Shown: one piece after another, positions 16,340 through 25,401 of the stretch
Numbering within the stretch: the stretch's first letter is position 1
How the letters are laid out: every line of letters begins with the position of its first letter
Assembly (NCBI GenBank): GCA_003164295.1
Contig: PLTA01000024.1
Coordinates: 1-64,000, forward strand
Direction of reading: 5' to 3'
Length of the DNA: 64,000 nt
From: Candidatus Bathyarchaeota archaeon
Lineage (GTDB): Archaea > Thermoproteota > Bathyarchaeia > Bathyarchaeales > Bathycorpusculaceae
Position numbers and translations under genes: made by a program
Notes under the pieces: generated by a model
The model's database searches: none
Told to the model about the DNA's origin: nothing
The model's input: the letters and a program-made list of their open reading frames with translations, nothing else

Positions 16340-16717
16340 ATGCAACAAACCCAACAAAAATTTAGTCTAAACGACCAAGTTTGCTTGGAACTGTCTTTAG
16401 CAGAAGCAGACTCGAAAAAAGGGCAAGGGTCTAAAACTTTTGAAAAAGCTCTTTTGCTAATAAACACGACATCTGGGGATACACCTAAAGTTTTGCAAAT
16501 CCTCAAGAAGATTGAAGGCATAAGCGAAGTGTACCCTTTAAAGGGAATGTACGACATCTTAGCCGTTACGCAGGCTGAATCGTTCGACAGTCTTAAGGAA
16601 ACAGTGATCCGCCGAATTAGAGAAATACAAAATATCAAAACCACTTTAACATTGACATTAATAAAAGACCAAACATTCACAAGGCAATTACAAAATGGAA
16701 ACGGCGTGAGAGATTAG
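16340..16717 (+). CDS. stand-alone RAM (Lrp/AsnC ligand-binding) domain protein
   Basis: 125 residues from the ATG at 16340, preceded by GGGAGGAT. After a polar N-terminus, about residues 35-110 form the alpha/beta RAM domain of Lrp/AsnC proteins (LLINTTSGDTPKVLQILKKI, VYPLKGMYDILAV), but there is no helix-turn-helix. Such proteins bind amino acids and can join full-length Lrp oligomers. It is convergent with the HTH-CBS gene, stops 5 nt from it, and lies under a composite operator, so a sensor role in sulfur amino-acid control is a reasonable inference. Confidence 0.75.
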   Translation: MQQTQQKFSLNDQVCLELSLAEADSKKGQGSKTFEKALLLINTTSGDTPKVLQILKKIEGISEVYPLKGMYDILAVTQAESFDSLKETVIRRIREIQNIKTTLTLTLIKDQTFTRQLQNGNGVRD

Positions 16718-16722
16718 TCGAA

Positions 16723-17277
16723 CTATAGCATCCTCAATAAATCTGCCTTAGTGATTATACCCAACACAATACCAGTCTTAGCGACCAAAACTGCTTGATA
16801 AGTCTGCAACAGACTAGAAATCAACGACAACGGCGCATCTTCCCCAACCTGAGGAAAAGCTTCTTCCATAATGTCTTCTGTGGGCAAGTTGGAAATTTGA
16901 TCCAAATCTTTTCCAGCCAAAATCTGTCGCAGAATAGTTTTCTCAGAGACGCTTCCGACAGATTGTTTGCCGTTAAAGACGGGAATTTGGGAGTAGCCGT
17001 GCTCTTTCATTAGTTTAACCACCTTTAAGATTGGCTCGTCTTTCTGTATGCTTATAATTTGGTTAGGTACGACTTTTCGTTCTTGAATTTTAGTTTTGGT
17101 TTCGAGTCGCTCAATTACGTCGAAGATTGTTTTTACTTTAGTGTAGGATGAGTCGATGGTTCCAGCTTCTAGTTTGGCGATAAGAGATTGACTGACGCCC
17201 GCCAATTTGGCCAGTTCAGCTTGTTTTATGCCTAATTGTCTTCGACGCTTGGCTATGTCTTCGAGTCCAGGAAACAT
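16723..17277 (-). CDS. HTH-CBS transcriptional regulator (candidate controller of the palindrome regulon)
   Basis: 184 residues from the ATG at 17277; the longer open frame to 17499 runs through the operator and is not used. An XRE-type HTH at about 18-38 (IKQAELAKLAGVSQSLIAKL) is followed by two CBS domains (about 70-184), as in COG3620. CBS pairs bind adenosyl ligands such as SAM or AMP, which suits a sensor of methionine status. It is divergent from metY and shares the intergenic operator; palindrome B ends 29 bp before its start, so autoregulation is likely. Confidence 0.8.
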   Translation of the reverse strand: MFPGLEDIAKRRRQLGIKQAELAKLAGVSQSLIAKLEAGTIDSSYTKVKTIFDVIERLETKTKIQERKVVPNQIISIQKDEPILKVVKLMKEHGYSQIPVFNGKQSVGSVSEKTILRQILAGKDLDQISNLPTEDIMEEAFPQVGEDAPLSLISSLLQTYQAVLVAKTGIVLGIITKADLLRML

Positions 17278-17305
17278 ATTTATGCGTTTAGTTGTCGGGA
17301 TTGAT

Positions 17306-17351
17306 ATTCTTTTTGGAATAAAAAACACAAAAAGGCATATAACGCCGTTAT
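17306..17351 (+). promoter_or_regulatory. composite B+A operator between the HTH-CBS gene and metY
   Basis: B: ATTCTTTTTGGAAT (17306-17319); A: ATAACGCCGTTAT (17339-17351); centres 32.5 bp apart. A ends 42 bp before metY. This B is the exact reverse complement of the B at 13467. Confidence 0.78.
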
Positions 17352-17393
17352 TAGATAAAATAGTTAACCAAAAAAACAAAAGGAGAATTAAGA

Positions 17394-18698
17394 ATGACAT
17401 CAAAAAGAAGATTAGACACAGTAGCCGTCCATTCAGGTCAAGAAACACCTGACTCAGCAACAGGGTCAAGGGCTGTCCCGATCTACCAGACGACTTCATA
17501 TGTCTTCAAAAACACCGATCACGCGGCAAACCTTTTTGCCCTAAAAGAGCTCGGAAACATATACACCCGATTAATGAATCCAACTACAGACGTTTTTGAA
17601 AGACGTGTAGCTGCGATAGAAGGCGGCACAGGAGCATTGGCAGTAGCCTCTGGACAAGCAGCCATCTCACTATCTTTACTAGCCATCACTCAGGTTGGAG
17701 ACGAAATCGTTGCAGCCAACAACCTCTACGGAGGAACCTACAGCCTATTACACTACACATTTGCTAAGCTAGGTCGAAAAGTAATTTTTGTCAACTCGCA
17801 AAAGCCCGAAGAATTCAAAAAAGCAATAACACCCAAAACGAGGGCAATCTATGCAGAAACTATCGGCAATCCCAAACTAGATGTACCCGACTTTGAAGCG
17901 TTATCAAAAATTGCTCACGAAGCAGGAATACCTCTAGTTGTAGACAACACAGTTGGAATCGGATTGGTAAGACCAATCGACTACGGAGCAGACATCATCG
18001 CTTCATCAGCTACAAAATACATCGGCGGACACGGAACCAGCATCGGAGGCATAATCGTTGACAGCGGCAAATTCAACTGGAACAACGACAAATTCCCCGA
18101 ATTCACCGAACCAGACCCAAGCTATCATGGTCTCAAATACTGGGATGCATTCAACAGTTTTCCAGGACTGGGAAACGTCGCATTCATCTTTAAAGTGCGA
18201 GTCCAACTCCTACGTGACTTAGGCCCTGCATTAAGCCCATTCAATTCATGGCTATTCCTGCAAGGCTTAGAAACTCTGCCTTTAAGACAACGCAAACACT
18301 CCGAAAACGCCTTAAAAGTAGCCCAGTTCCTAAAGCAGCACCCGCTTGTAAATTGGGTCATCTATCCAGGTTTAACTGACAATCCAAATCACAAAATTGC
18401 AGCAAAATACCTGCAGGGCAACTATGGAGGTCTTGTTGGTTTCGGAATCAAAGGCGGCAAAGACTCAGGTCGAAAACTAATAGAGTCAGTGAAGCTCTTT
18501 TCACACCTGGTAAATATCGGCGACACAAAAAGTCTCATTGTCCACCCAGCTTCAACTACGCATCAGCAATTGACCAAGGCAGAGCAAGAAGCGACAGGTG
18601 TTACAGAAGATTACATCAGACTATCTATAGGAATTGAAGACCCCGAGGACCTCATTGAAGATTTGGACCAAGCACTGAAAGTCTCAGCGAAAGCTTAA
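17394..18698 (+). CDS. metY: O-acetylhomoserine sulfhydrylase
   Basis: 434 residues, the usual length of the OAH/OAS sulfhydrylase branch of the Cys/Met PLP family (longer than the 380-aa gamma-lyases). PLP lysine in [11 protein letters not shown] (Lys208); long insert around 220-290 as in MetY. It would turn O-acetylhomoserine and sulfide into homocysteine. AAAGGAG precedes the ATG. metX and metW follow on the same strand, so the operon makes and uses O-acetylhomoserine. Control is by the composite operator at 17306. Confidence 0.88.
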   Translation: MTSKRRLDTVAVHSGQETPDSATGSRAVPIYQTTSYVFKNTDHAANLFALKELGNIYTRLMNPTTDVFERRVAAIEGGTGALAVASGQAAISLSLLAITQVGDEIVAANNLYGGTYSLLHYTFAKLGRKVIFVNSQKPEEFKKAITPKTRAIYAETIGNPKLDVPDFEALSKIAHEAGIPLVVDNTVGIGLVRPIDYGADIIASSATKYIGGHGTSIGGIIVDSGKFNWNNDKFPEFTEPDPSYHGLKYWDAFNSFPGLGNVAFIFKVRVQLLRDLGPALSPFNSWLFLQGLETLPLRQRKHSENALKVAQFLKQHPLVNWVIYPGLTDNPNHKIAAKYLQGNYGGLVGFGIKGGKDSGRKLIESVKLFSHLVNIGDTKSLIVHPASTTHQQLTKAEQEATGVTEDYIRLSIGIEDPEDLIEDLDQALKVSAKA

Positions 18699-18702
18699 AT
18701 CG

Positions 18703-18715
18703 ATAACGGCGTTAT
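18703..18715 (+). promoter_or_regulatory. single A palindrome between metY and metX
   Basis: ATAACGGCGTTAT is a perfect 13-bp palindrome 4 nt after the metY stop and about 38 bp before the metX start. No B partner at 32.5 bp and no second A at 20 bp is present. Confidence 0.6.
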
Positions 18716-18751
18716 AGCCGTATCACTCTCCTCATTTTTTTGGAGGCATAA

Positions 18752-19882
18752 CAGTTCACAAACACTAACAAACTCAAAAATTCAGAATTCCAAACATTCA
18801 CTTTTGCATATCCCCCAGCGGAGCTAATTTTAGAGTCAGGCGAAAAACTTGGCCCAATAACACTTGCATATGAAACTTACGGCAAGCTTAACACGCAAAA
18901 ATCAAACGCAGTTCTTGTTCTCCATGCACTCAGCGGGGATGCTCATGCTGCCGGAGACAATGGCTGGTGGAATAATTTAATCGGTCCAGACAAAAGCTTA
19001 GACACAAACAAATATTTTGTAATCTGCTCCAACGTCATCGGTGGTTGCAGGGGTTCAACAGGTCCATCTTCAACAAACCCGAAAACGGGTAAACCTTACG
19101 GAACCGATTTTCCACTAGTAACTATTGGTGATATGGTTAAAGCTCAGGTAAAGCTGATTGACCATTTAGGCATAGAAAAACTACTTGCAGTTATCGGCGG
19201 GTCTATGGGTGGAATGCAAGTTCTCCAGTGGATGGTCACCTACCCAGAACACATTCGATCTGCAATACCAATTGCAACAACAATGAAGCATACGCCTCAG
19301 CAGATAGCCTTCAACGAGGTTGGACGTCAAGCAATCATCGCAGACCCCAGTTGGAAAAAGGGTCACTACTATGGCTTCGCGGTCCCATCGAAAGGCTTAG
19401 CAGTAGCCCGAATGATTGGACATATAACGTATATGAGTGATGCTTCAATGGCTGAAAAGTTCGGAAGACGCATCAAAGAAGATAAGGAGCCGTTCAAGTT
19501 CGGCGCGGAATTTGAGGTTGAAGGTTACTTGCATAATCGCGGCGACAGCTTCGTCAAGCGATTTGATGCCAATTCTTATCTCTACGTTACAAAAGCCATA
19601 GATTACTTCAACATTCTTAACGGAAACAACCTTGCGACTATATTCAAAGGGTTGAAGGCAAAAGTTCTTGTAATATCCTTCAAATCTGACTGGCTTTATC
19701 CATCGTATCAGTCCCAGGACATCATGAAAGCATGCAAACTAGCGGGCGTCGACACCACTTACTGTGAAATAAACTCTACTTATGGGCATGATTCGTTCCT
19801 TCTGGAAACCGAGCAAGAAAACCAGTTAATAAAACATTTCCTAAATACAGTTTCAAATGGGTATGACAGGGGTAACAAATGA
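18752..19882 (+). CDS. metX: homoserine O-acetyltransferase, start codon damaged by one missing base
   Basis: The frame is open and MetX-like from 18752: [25 protein letters not shown], then [18 protein letters not shown], and the nucleophile elbow GGSMGGMQ with Ser at about residue 151. It activates homoserine with an acyl-CoA for methionine synthesis. No ATG, GTG or TTG occurs in frame until 19133, far inside the conserved fold. A strong SD GGAGG (18742-18746) is followed by CATAACAGTTCACA; adding one T between A18753 and G18754 gives ATG TTC ACA in the right frame at ideal spacing. I therefore take a one-base deletion at the start codon as most likely. Confidence 0.85.
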   Translation, partial: QFTNTNKLKNSEFQTFTFAYPPAELILESGEKLGPITLAYETYGKLNTQKSNAVLVLHALSGDAHAAGDNGWWNNLIGPDKSLDTNKYFVICSNVIGGCRGSTGPSSTNPKTGKPYGTDFPLVTIGDMVKAQVKLIDHLGIEKLLAVIGGSMGGMQVLQWMVTYPEHIRSAIPIATTMKHTPQQIAFNEVGRQAIIADPSWKKGHYYGFAVPSKGLAVARMIGHITYMSDASMAEKFGRRIKEDKEPFKFGAEFEVEGYLHNRGDSFVKRFDANSYLYVTKAIDYFNILNGNNLATIFKGLKAKVLVISFKSDWLYPSYQSQDIMKACKLAGVDTTYCEINSTYGHDSFLLETEQENQLIKHFLNTVSNGYDRGNK

Positions 19883-20472
19883 CACTGGTAACGGTAAAAG
19901 CAACACAAAAAATAATCCTAAACTGGATTACTAAAGAAGCAACCGTGCTGGATCTTGGATGTGGCGACGGAGAACTTTTAGCTCTACTCATAAGCAAGAA
20001 ACAAGTGCATGCACAAGGAATCGAATTAAGCGAAACAGCTATCCAGCGTTGTGTCGCCCAGGGATTAAGCGTTTTCCAGCAAGACATTGACACTGGATTA
20101 TCTGAATATGCAGATAACTCATTTGACTACGTTATTTTGAACCAGACACTTCAGCAAGTGAAAAAACCAGATCTTGCTTTAAAAGAGGCTTTGAGAGTTG
20201 GAAAAAAGGTGATTGTTGGATTTCCCAACTTTGTTCAAGCCTCCGCCAGATTTCAAATATTTCTTAAAGGGAAAGTTCCAGTTACGAAAGCATTGCCTTA
20301 TGAGTGGTATGATACTCTTAACCTTCATTTTCTAGGCGTCAATGACTTTAAAGACTACTGTAAAAAAAGAAATATCCGAATAGAAGAAGGTGCTTTTATA
20401 AGTAAAGGTAGGAGGGTTAAGCTGTTTCCAAATCTGTTTGCTGAAACAGCGTTGTTTCTTTTGGCCAGATAA
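19879..20472 (+). CDS. metW: MetW methyltransferase-like protein
   Basis: 197 residues with the class I methyltransferase motif [12 protein letters not shown] and the MetW-typical [12 protein letters not shown] and VGFPNF segments. metW almost always follows metX, as here with a 4-bp overlap (ATGA), and is thought to act with MetX in homoserine acylation. A real methyl-transfer activity has not been shown by the sequence. Confidence 0.88.
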   Translation: MTLVTVKATQKIILNWITKEATVLDLGCGDGELLALLISKKQVHAQGIELSETAIQRCVAQGLSVFQQDIDTGLSEYADNSFDYVILNQTLQQVKKPDLALKEALRVGKKVIVGFPNFVQASARFQIFLKGKVPVTKALPYEWYDTLNLHFLGVNDFKDYCKKRNIRIEEGAFISKGRRVKLFPNLFAETALFLLAR

Positions 20473-20478
20473 TTATTG

Positions 20479-21300
20479 TTAAATCTGATGCGTTTGTTTA
20501 CAATCGTTTTCTCTTTTAGGCTCATTTGTTTCGGTAGCTGACTGCCATAGGCTTTCAAAATAGCATTTGGACAACGCTATAAGACCAGGATTGTTTGACC
20601 ATAACGCAGAACTTTCCAAAGTTCCCGTGGCGGAAGTAATAATCAAAACTTCTTTTTCATCAAACAAAAGAAGCAAAGTGGGAGGAGGAGTAGACACATA
20701 TCTAATTCTTGATCCAGCTTTGTTCTCAATTGATATTAATTCCTCCATTTCGGCATTAGTTGAGATAAGCCATTCAGAGATAGTTCGAATTTTTACGCCT
20801 CTTTTCAATGATTGCATGCGTGAATCGAAAAATTCAAAGACCGCCCTTGGAAAACGTTTTCTTGAAGTAACAATGTCAAGGCTCGACTGAACACTGCCTG
20901 AAATATCATTTATTTTTTGGATAACTGCGTGATTTCCTGGAATGAGAATAAATTCTGGACTTTCTTCTGATGGCTGTTTTTTTTCGTTTTCACATTCAGA
21001 TGATAGTTTATTTGCTTTGTTAATCAATTCATTATGTTTTGTCGTCTCATTTTCTAGTAAAATTGTTACACCCAGTTTGAAAGGCGTAGCTTTGAACATA
21101 GTTGGCGATGTTATGGTTTTTTCAATAAGACCCTTATCCTGAAGTTCAGGTAAAATTCGATAAACATCCTGACGTGTTATGTTTGTTATTTTTGAGATTT
21201 CTTTGACTGACAAAAAACGTTCAGAATGAAGAAGTGCAAGGTATATTCTTGTTTGGTTATGGGTTAATCCCAATTCAATTAAAGTTTCTGTGGCTTCCAT
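20479..21300 (-). CDS. TrmB-family transcriptional regulator
   Basis: 273 residues: winged HTH (about 8-75; GLTHNQTRIYLALLHSE...ITRQDVYRILPEL), coiled-coil linker with ENETTKHNELINKANKLSSE, then an effector domain. It is a paralogue of the gene at 4108 and has the same length and build. It is convergent with metW (6 bp apart). The regulated genes are unknown. Confidence 0.82.
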   Translation of the reverse strand: MEATETLIELGLTHNQTRIYLALLHSERFLSVKEISKITNITRQDVYRILPELQDKGLIEKTITSPTMFKATPFKLGVTILLENETTKHNELINKANKLSSECENEKKQPSEESPEFILIPGNHAVIQKINDISGSVQSSLDIVTSRKRFPRAVFEFFDSRMQSLKRGVKIRTISEWLISTNAEMEELISIENKAGSRIRYVSTPPPTLLLLFDEKEVLIITSATGTLESSALWSNNPGLIALSKCYFESLWQSATETNEPKRENDCKQTHQI

Positions 21301-21453
21301 TATTTGGTCGTTAACGGAGATTTGGCGCCTTATGTTAAGATTTTCCCAAATATCCGCCTAAAGATAGTTTTCAATCAAACTGCCTGTTAGTGTTTGCCAA
21401 CACTTGTACTAAATTAAATCTTCTTTCCTAATATGTAATTTTGGAGTGTAAAA

Positions 21454-21534
21454 ATGAAAAAGTACCTTTTCAATTTGGACGACAGCTTGAGGCTTATCGC
21501 AACTTGTTTGTTTCAACCTTGCCTTTTGCGTTAA
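21454..21534 (+). CDS. possible 26-residue peptide
   Basis: Starts MKKYLFNLDDSLRL, ends CLLR; preceded by TTTGGAGTG at good SD spacing. It could equally be the remnant of a longer gene. Nothing else supports it. Confidence 0.2.
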   Translation: MKKYLFNLDDSLRLIATCLFQPCLLR

Positions 21535-21598
21535 CGTTCCATAGGGTCTTTTGAATTAAGAAGTGGAATTGTTGTCAACGCTAAAACAAAATTGTGCG

Positions 21599-22596
21599 AT
21601 GAATACATATTCAAATAACAAATCTGAAAAAGTCAGGCGTGCCATTGCTCTAATTCAGGCGCAAGGACTTACTTTTTACGCCCAAAATTATCTCAAAAGA
21701 AGATTGCACAACAGATTTTTGACGAAAAACAATTAGTTAAATTAAACGCAGATAATTGGAAAAATATTAATTTTAAAGCTTTAAATCTGCATGGTTCTGG
21801 CAAGATTCTGTTTAACCCTTTAGATATGGGTTTTTCAAGGGAATTCAATGTCTACGGCTTTCGCGAGCCCTTAAATTCTTTTGCATTTTTCTGCGATGTT
21901 GCCAAAAAGAAACCTGTGGTTTTGGACATTGGAGGAAATTTAGGGTACTTTTCACTTATTGAGCTTCAAGCGGGTGCAAAAAAAGTTATTTCGGTGGAGC
22001 CTGTGCCATCAACCTTTAGGCTGCTTTCTAAAACTTTGGAAGGATACAAAGAAGCTGAACCTTTGAATATGGCAATATCAGATTGTAAAGAAAGCCTAAA
22101 ATTATATGTTGGAACCGATCGTAACGTTACTTCCTCATTTAAACAACTTTTTGTTAATACTGGTCATTCATTAGCTTATGAGATTACAGCGAAAACAGAA
22201 ACACTTCAAAGCATGGAAGAGAAGTATCCAATAATTATGGTTAGGATGGATGTTGAAGGACATGAATACCGAATATTATCAGAGCGTATTCCTGATCAAA
22301 TTGACAGCATAAATATTGAACTTCATGATTTACCGCCTTTTAATAAAAAACACGCTGTGAATCTTCTCCAATGTTTATGCAGACAGAACTTCAAAGTTCA
22401 TACTGCCATCAACGAGATGAATTATGAATATTATTATTTGGTACAAAGGTTTGGGTTAAAATCGGGTTATACCTTAGCAAGAACAATCGGCTCCAAGTTA
22501 TCCGCGCGACCGTGCATTCAACTTAATCCATCTTTCCAAGACATAGTCGACAAGATTCCTGAAAGAGGCCAAATTCATTTAACACTGGAAAGATAA
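21599..22596 (+). CDS. FkbM-family methyltransferase, interrupted by a frameshift
   Basis: The N-terminal 40 codons (from the ATG at 21599, MNTYSNNKSEKVRRAIALI) stop at a TAG at 21734, while the rest continues in another frame with no start until 21826. Adding one T to the T5 run at 21716-21720 joins them seamlessly (NRFFDEKQLVKLN). The C-terminal part has the SAM motif VLDIGGNLGYFSLI, the FkbM signature VRMDVEGHEY and IELHD. Such enzymes O-methylate glycans or lipids. It could be an assembly error or a recent mutation; everything else in the gene is intact. Confidence 0.75.
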
Positions 22597-22607
22597 AGAT
22601 CAGAAGC

Positions 22608-22695
22608 AGTTGTTGCTGTGGTGCTACAACAACTTAGTTTTAAGTGCATCAAGAACTAAGCAAGTATGCGCAGACTTGTGCCTTGCTTTCGCAAG
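22608..22695 (+). other. row of three hairpins in the chaperonin leader
   Basis: AGTTGTTG/CAACAACT (22608-22615, 22627-22634), CTTAGTT/AACTAAG (22633-22639, 22654-22660) and CTTGC/GCAAG with a 4-nt loop (22682-22695). The first two overlap by two bases, so they may be alternatives. It is a candidate terminator for the upstream gene or structured 5' leader of the chaperonin gene. Confidence 0.3.
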
Positions 22696-22714
22696 CTGCA
22701 ATTAATGACTTAAA

Positions 22715-24283
22715 ATGATAATTATGGAAACGATAATTTCTCCAAAATACAAGCGCTCAAAGGGTAAAGATGCTTGGCGAGAAAACTTGCGGTTAGCCAT
22801 TTTTGCAGCAGACAAAATCAGAAGCACTTTGGGTCCACAAGGCTCATACAAATTAGTCAGTTATAATCGTGGTCCCGAGCAAGTTGTTAAAATCACTAAG
22901 GACGCGATTGCGATTTTGGATGAACTTGCAATTCAGTACCCGCCCGCGATCATTATTGCTGAGTCTGCTAAGATGCAGCGTGATGAAGCAGGCGATGGAG
23001 TTGCAACCTTTGTTGTTTTCTTGTCTGCGTTGTTGAAGAAAGCAGACGCACTTTTATCATCTAAAATTCACGCTAATACAATTATTCATGGTTATTATTT
23101 GGCGACAAATAAGGCATTGGACATTATGGATAACCAAACCATAGCGCATAATGGTGACCAAAACGACGTTTTAGATATTGTTGACTGCAAAAGAAATCTT
23201 TTGACCCCCCAGATCCGCTCTATTATTATGGAAGCGTACCCGCTGGCGATTTCTGAAGGCAGATTTGATAAAGAAAATATCAGATTTATAAAAAAACCAG
23301 GCAGCAGCATACAAGAATCAGACCTTATCAAAGGCGTTGTTATAAAAAAAGAAAAAGCTCACCCTAACATGCCAGATAAACTGGAAAATCTTCGGTTAGC
23401 AATAACAAGCCAAAGACCTGGGATAAACCGTTTAGATGTTAAAATGAGAGGCGAAGGACCATCCCAAATCAAACTAAACATGCAAACGGCCGATCAAATG
23501 AGAAAATACAAAGAAGCTGAAGACAAGCTACGATCAGAAGCTTTAGATAAGATGATTGAACTTAAAGTAAACGTTTTGCTCTGCGAGCAGCCAATTGATG
23601 AAAGCTTGAAAGACAAAATGCTTGCACACGGAATTTTTGCGCTTGAAAAAGTCGACAAAAAAGATACTGAGGCAGTCGCTAAAGCTACAGGCGCTAAAAT
23701 CGTGGGGAAACTCAGTAGCCTTACAGCAGAAGACGTTGGCATCGCAGACGAACTCTATACTGACAGAATAGAGCTTGAAAAAACAGTAACGATCAAAGGA
23801 TGCAAAGGAGCAACTTTTCTGCTAAGAGGAATCACGCCTCAGGCAATGGATGAAATTGAAAATGCAATCCGAAACAGCTTGACAATTCTTAAAGTTCTCG
23901 GAGATGACAGACGGGTTTTGCCAGGTGGCGGAGCAATAGAAGCCCAACTATCTCAGGAACTGAAGAATTATGCCAAAGGTTTTGCAAGTAGGGAACAAAT
24001 TGCGATAGAAGCATTCAGTGATGCTTTAACGGATATTCCAAGGTGCTTAGCGGAAAATCACGGCTTAAATCCAATTGACATCTTGGCTGAATTGAAAAAG
24101 CATCACGCTGAAGAGCAAAGTAACTATGGGGTAGCTGAGCAAGGCTGCAGCAGTATGGTGTGCATGGAACCGTTAAGAGTGAAGCGGTCAGTAATTAGAA
24201 GGGCTTATGAGGTCTCTTCGATGATGCTTCGAATAGATGAGCTATTGATTTCTAAAGAGATTCCAAAATTCCATAAAAAATAG
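22715..24283 (+). CDS. divergent group II chaperonin (thermosome) subunit, probably without ATPase
   Basis: 522 residues over the full thermosome length with recognisable landmarks TLGPQGSYKL (38-47) and LPGGGAIEAQL (402-412). Residues needed for ATP hydrolysis have changed: NDGATI reads KDAIAI (62-67), GDGTT reads GDGVA (93-97), and the catalytic Asp of the ERSLHDAL motif is Asn387 (NAIRNSL). The C-terminal Gly/Met tail is missing. Thermosomes are 8/9-mer folding chambers; this one may be a regulatory or structural subunit of a mixed ring. Two start codons (22715, 22724) are possible, neither with SD. Confidence 0.82.
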   Translation: MIIMETIISPKYKRSKGKDAWRENLRLAIFAADKIRSTLGPQGSYKLVSYNRGPEQVVKITKDAIAILDELAIQYPPAIIIAESAKMQRDEAGDGVATFVVFLSALLKKADALLSSKIHANTIIHGYYLATNKALDIMDNQTIAHNGDQNDVLDIVDCKRNLLTPQIRSIIMEAYPLAISEGRFDKENIRFIKKPGSSIQESDLIKGVVIKKEKAHPNMPDKLENLRLAITSQRPGINRLDVKMRGEGPSQIKLNMQTADQMRKYKEAEDKLRSEALDKMIELKVNVLLCEQPIDESLKDKMLAHGIFALEKVDKKDTEAVAKATGAKIVGKLSSLTAEDVGIADELYTDRIELEKTVTIKGCKGATFLLRGITPQAMDEIENAIRNSLTILKVLGDDRRVLPGGGAIEAQLSQELKNYAKGFASREQIAIEAFSDALTDIPRCLAENHGLNPIDILAELKKHHAEEQSNYGVAEQGCSSMVCMEPLRVKRSVIRRAYEVSSMMLRIDELLISKEIPKFHKK

Positions 24284-24529
24284 AGAACTGACGTCCATTT
24301 AGTTGCCTCTAAATGCTTCCAAACAGTTAGGTAAAGAATGACCTGAACGTTTTGTACAACTGTGATACTTGCACCCGCTTTAATAGAAACTTTAAATCAA
24401 AATTACATATCATTTTGTATATATTTTCTGATCTACCTATTTGATAGGAGAGAGAAACAGCAAAGAAGACTAAGCAAAAAACATTCTAAATAGTGAGGAT
24501 GTGATCCTCAGATAATTATTATCATAAGA

Positions 24530-24970
24530 TTAGTTTGGCATAGTAAAGTACACAACCGCACCTAACGCAATACTTGTTAACCACAAAACAGCAGTCAGCA
24601 CCATCCATTTTTTTGTTTGTCTTGGCAAATCATTGAATGCGAAAATCATTGCCATAGTGAATGCTGGAACCCCCACCACAGCATGAATGATTTGCAGAAT
24701 TGAGAATGGAGATGCTATAGTGACGTTGGGGTCAATGTAAAAGAAGACGAGGGAAGGGAGCATTACAATAAGTATCGCAACGAAGTTTAATGCAATAGCT
24801 CCTGTCATTATCCAGCGATGCATTTGAAAAGAATCTTTGTTCCTGATTTTTCCAAACCCCATTCCGATAATCCCTATCCCAAGCGCCACAAATACAAGAA
24901 TTAGAGATTCTTGTTGAAGAAGTGGGGGAACGACCATGCTTGCACTAGTAGTGCCAAGACCCATGCTCAC
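24530..24970 (-). CDS. DUF420 membrane protein next to the oxidase operon
   Basis: 146 residues with four membrane spans and the DUF420 pattern: HRWIMTGAIALNFVAI, ILQIIHAVVGVPAF and a final VYF segment. DUF420 proteins usually sit beside cytochrome oxidase genes, and some relatives work in oxidase maturation. It is divergent from coxB. The start is GTG at 24970 with TTGAGGAAAAC upstream; an ATG at 24964 is an alternative. Confidence 0.75.
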   Translation of the reverse strand: MSMGLGTTSASMVVPPLLQQESLILVFVALGIGIIGMGFGKIRNKDSFQMHRWIMTGAIALNFVAILIVMLPSLVFFYIDPNVTIASPFSILQIIHAVVGVPAFTMAMIFAFNDLPRQTKKWMVLTAVLWLTSIALGAVVYFTMPN

Positions 24971-25401
24971 TTTTTGTTTTCCTCAAGAAAAGTAAGCTGA
25001 CGTGATGATATACTCCTTTGTGATTGTCTTGAGGCAGTCACAGACTTGTAGGCCAAAGCAGTTAACACTTGATAAAATTTAAACCTCTTGAAAGTATTGA
25101 CAACAGTTGCGTTTGTTTTTGGATAACCAAAATAGTTTAATTCAGTAATTTTTCTTTCGATATGATTATGTGGAACCTGTTTTTTCTCTGAACCTAAAAA
25201 CGCCAATATTCGTTAATTGGAAAAAAATCCCTCGCCTATTCGCCAACCGCTAACTTGTGACTGCACTATGCAACCAACACAACTTTAAAACCCGAACTTT
25301 CTGAGTATTATGCAAGACTTTCAAGTGAAATTTAATGGTGAACAACAATAGCGAGTAATAAATCCCCTATTTCGCTTTAAAATTTAATTTAATCAAAAAG
25401 G
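24971..25401. other. intergenic region between DUF420 and the oxidase operon
   Basis: It should hold the divergent promoters; TTTAAAATTTAATTTAAT at about 25375-25393 is a likely TATA region for the oxidase operon. A 79-codon minus-strand frame (24967-25206) overlaps the DUF420 start, but its composition gives no support and I leave it out. Confidence 0.4.

Noticed and set aside
16723..17499. Long form of the HTH-CBS protein
   Set aside because: The first 74 codons cover the operator and the start of metY; the ATG at 17277 directly precedes the HTH domain.
19425..19440. Another A palindrome inside metX (CATATAACGTATATG)
   Set aside because: It shares only one half-site, lies in coding sequence, and lacks symmetry around the centre.
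24967..25206. 79-codon minus-strand frame upstream of the DUF420 gene
   Set aside because: Overlaps the DUF420 start and its likely SD, with no recognisable domain.
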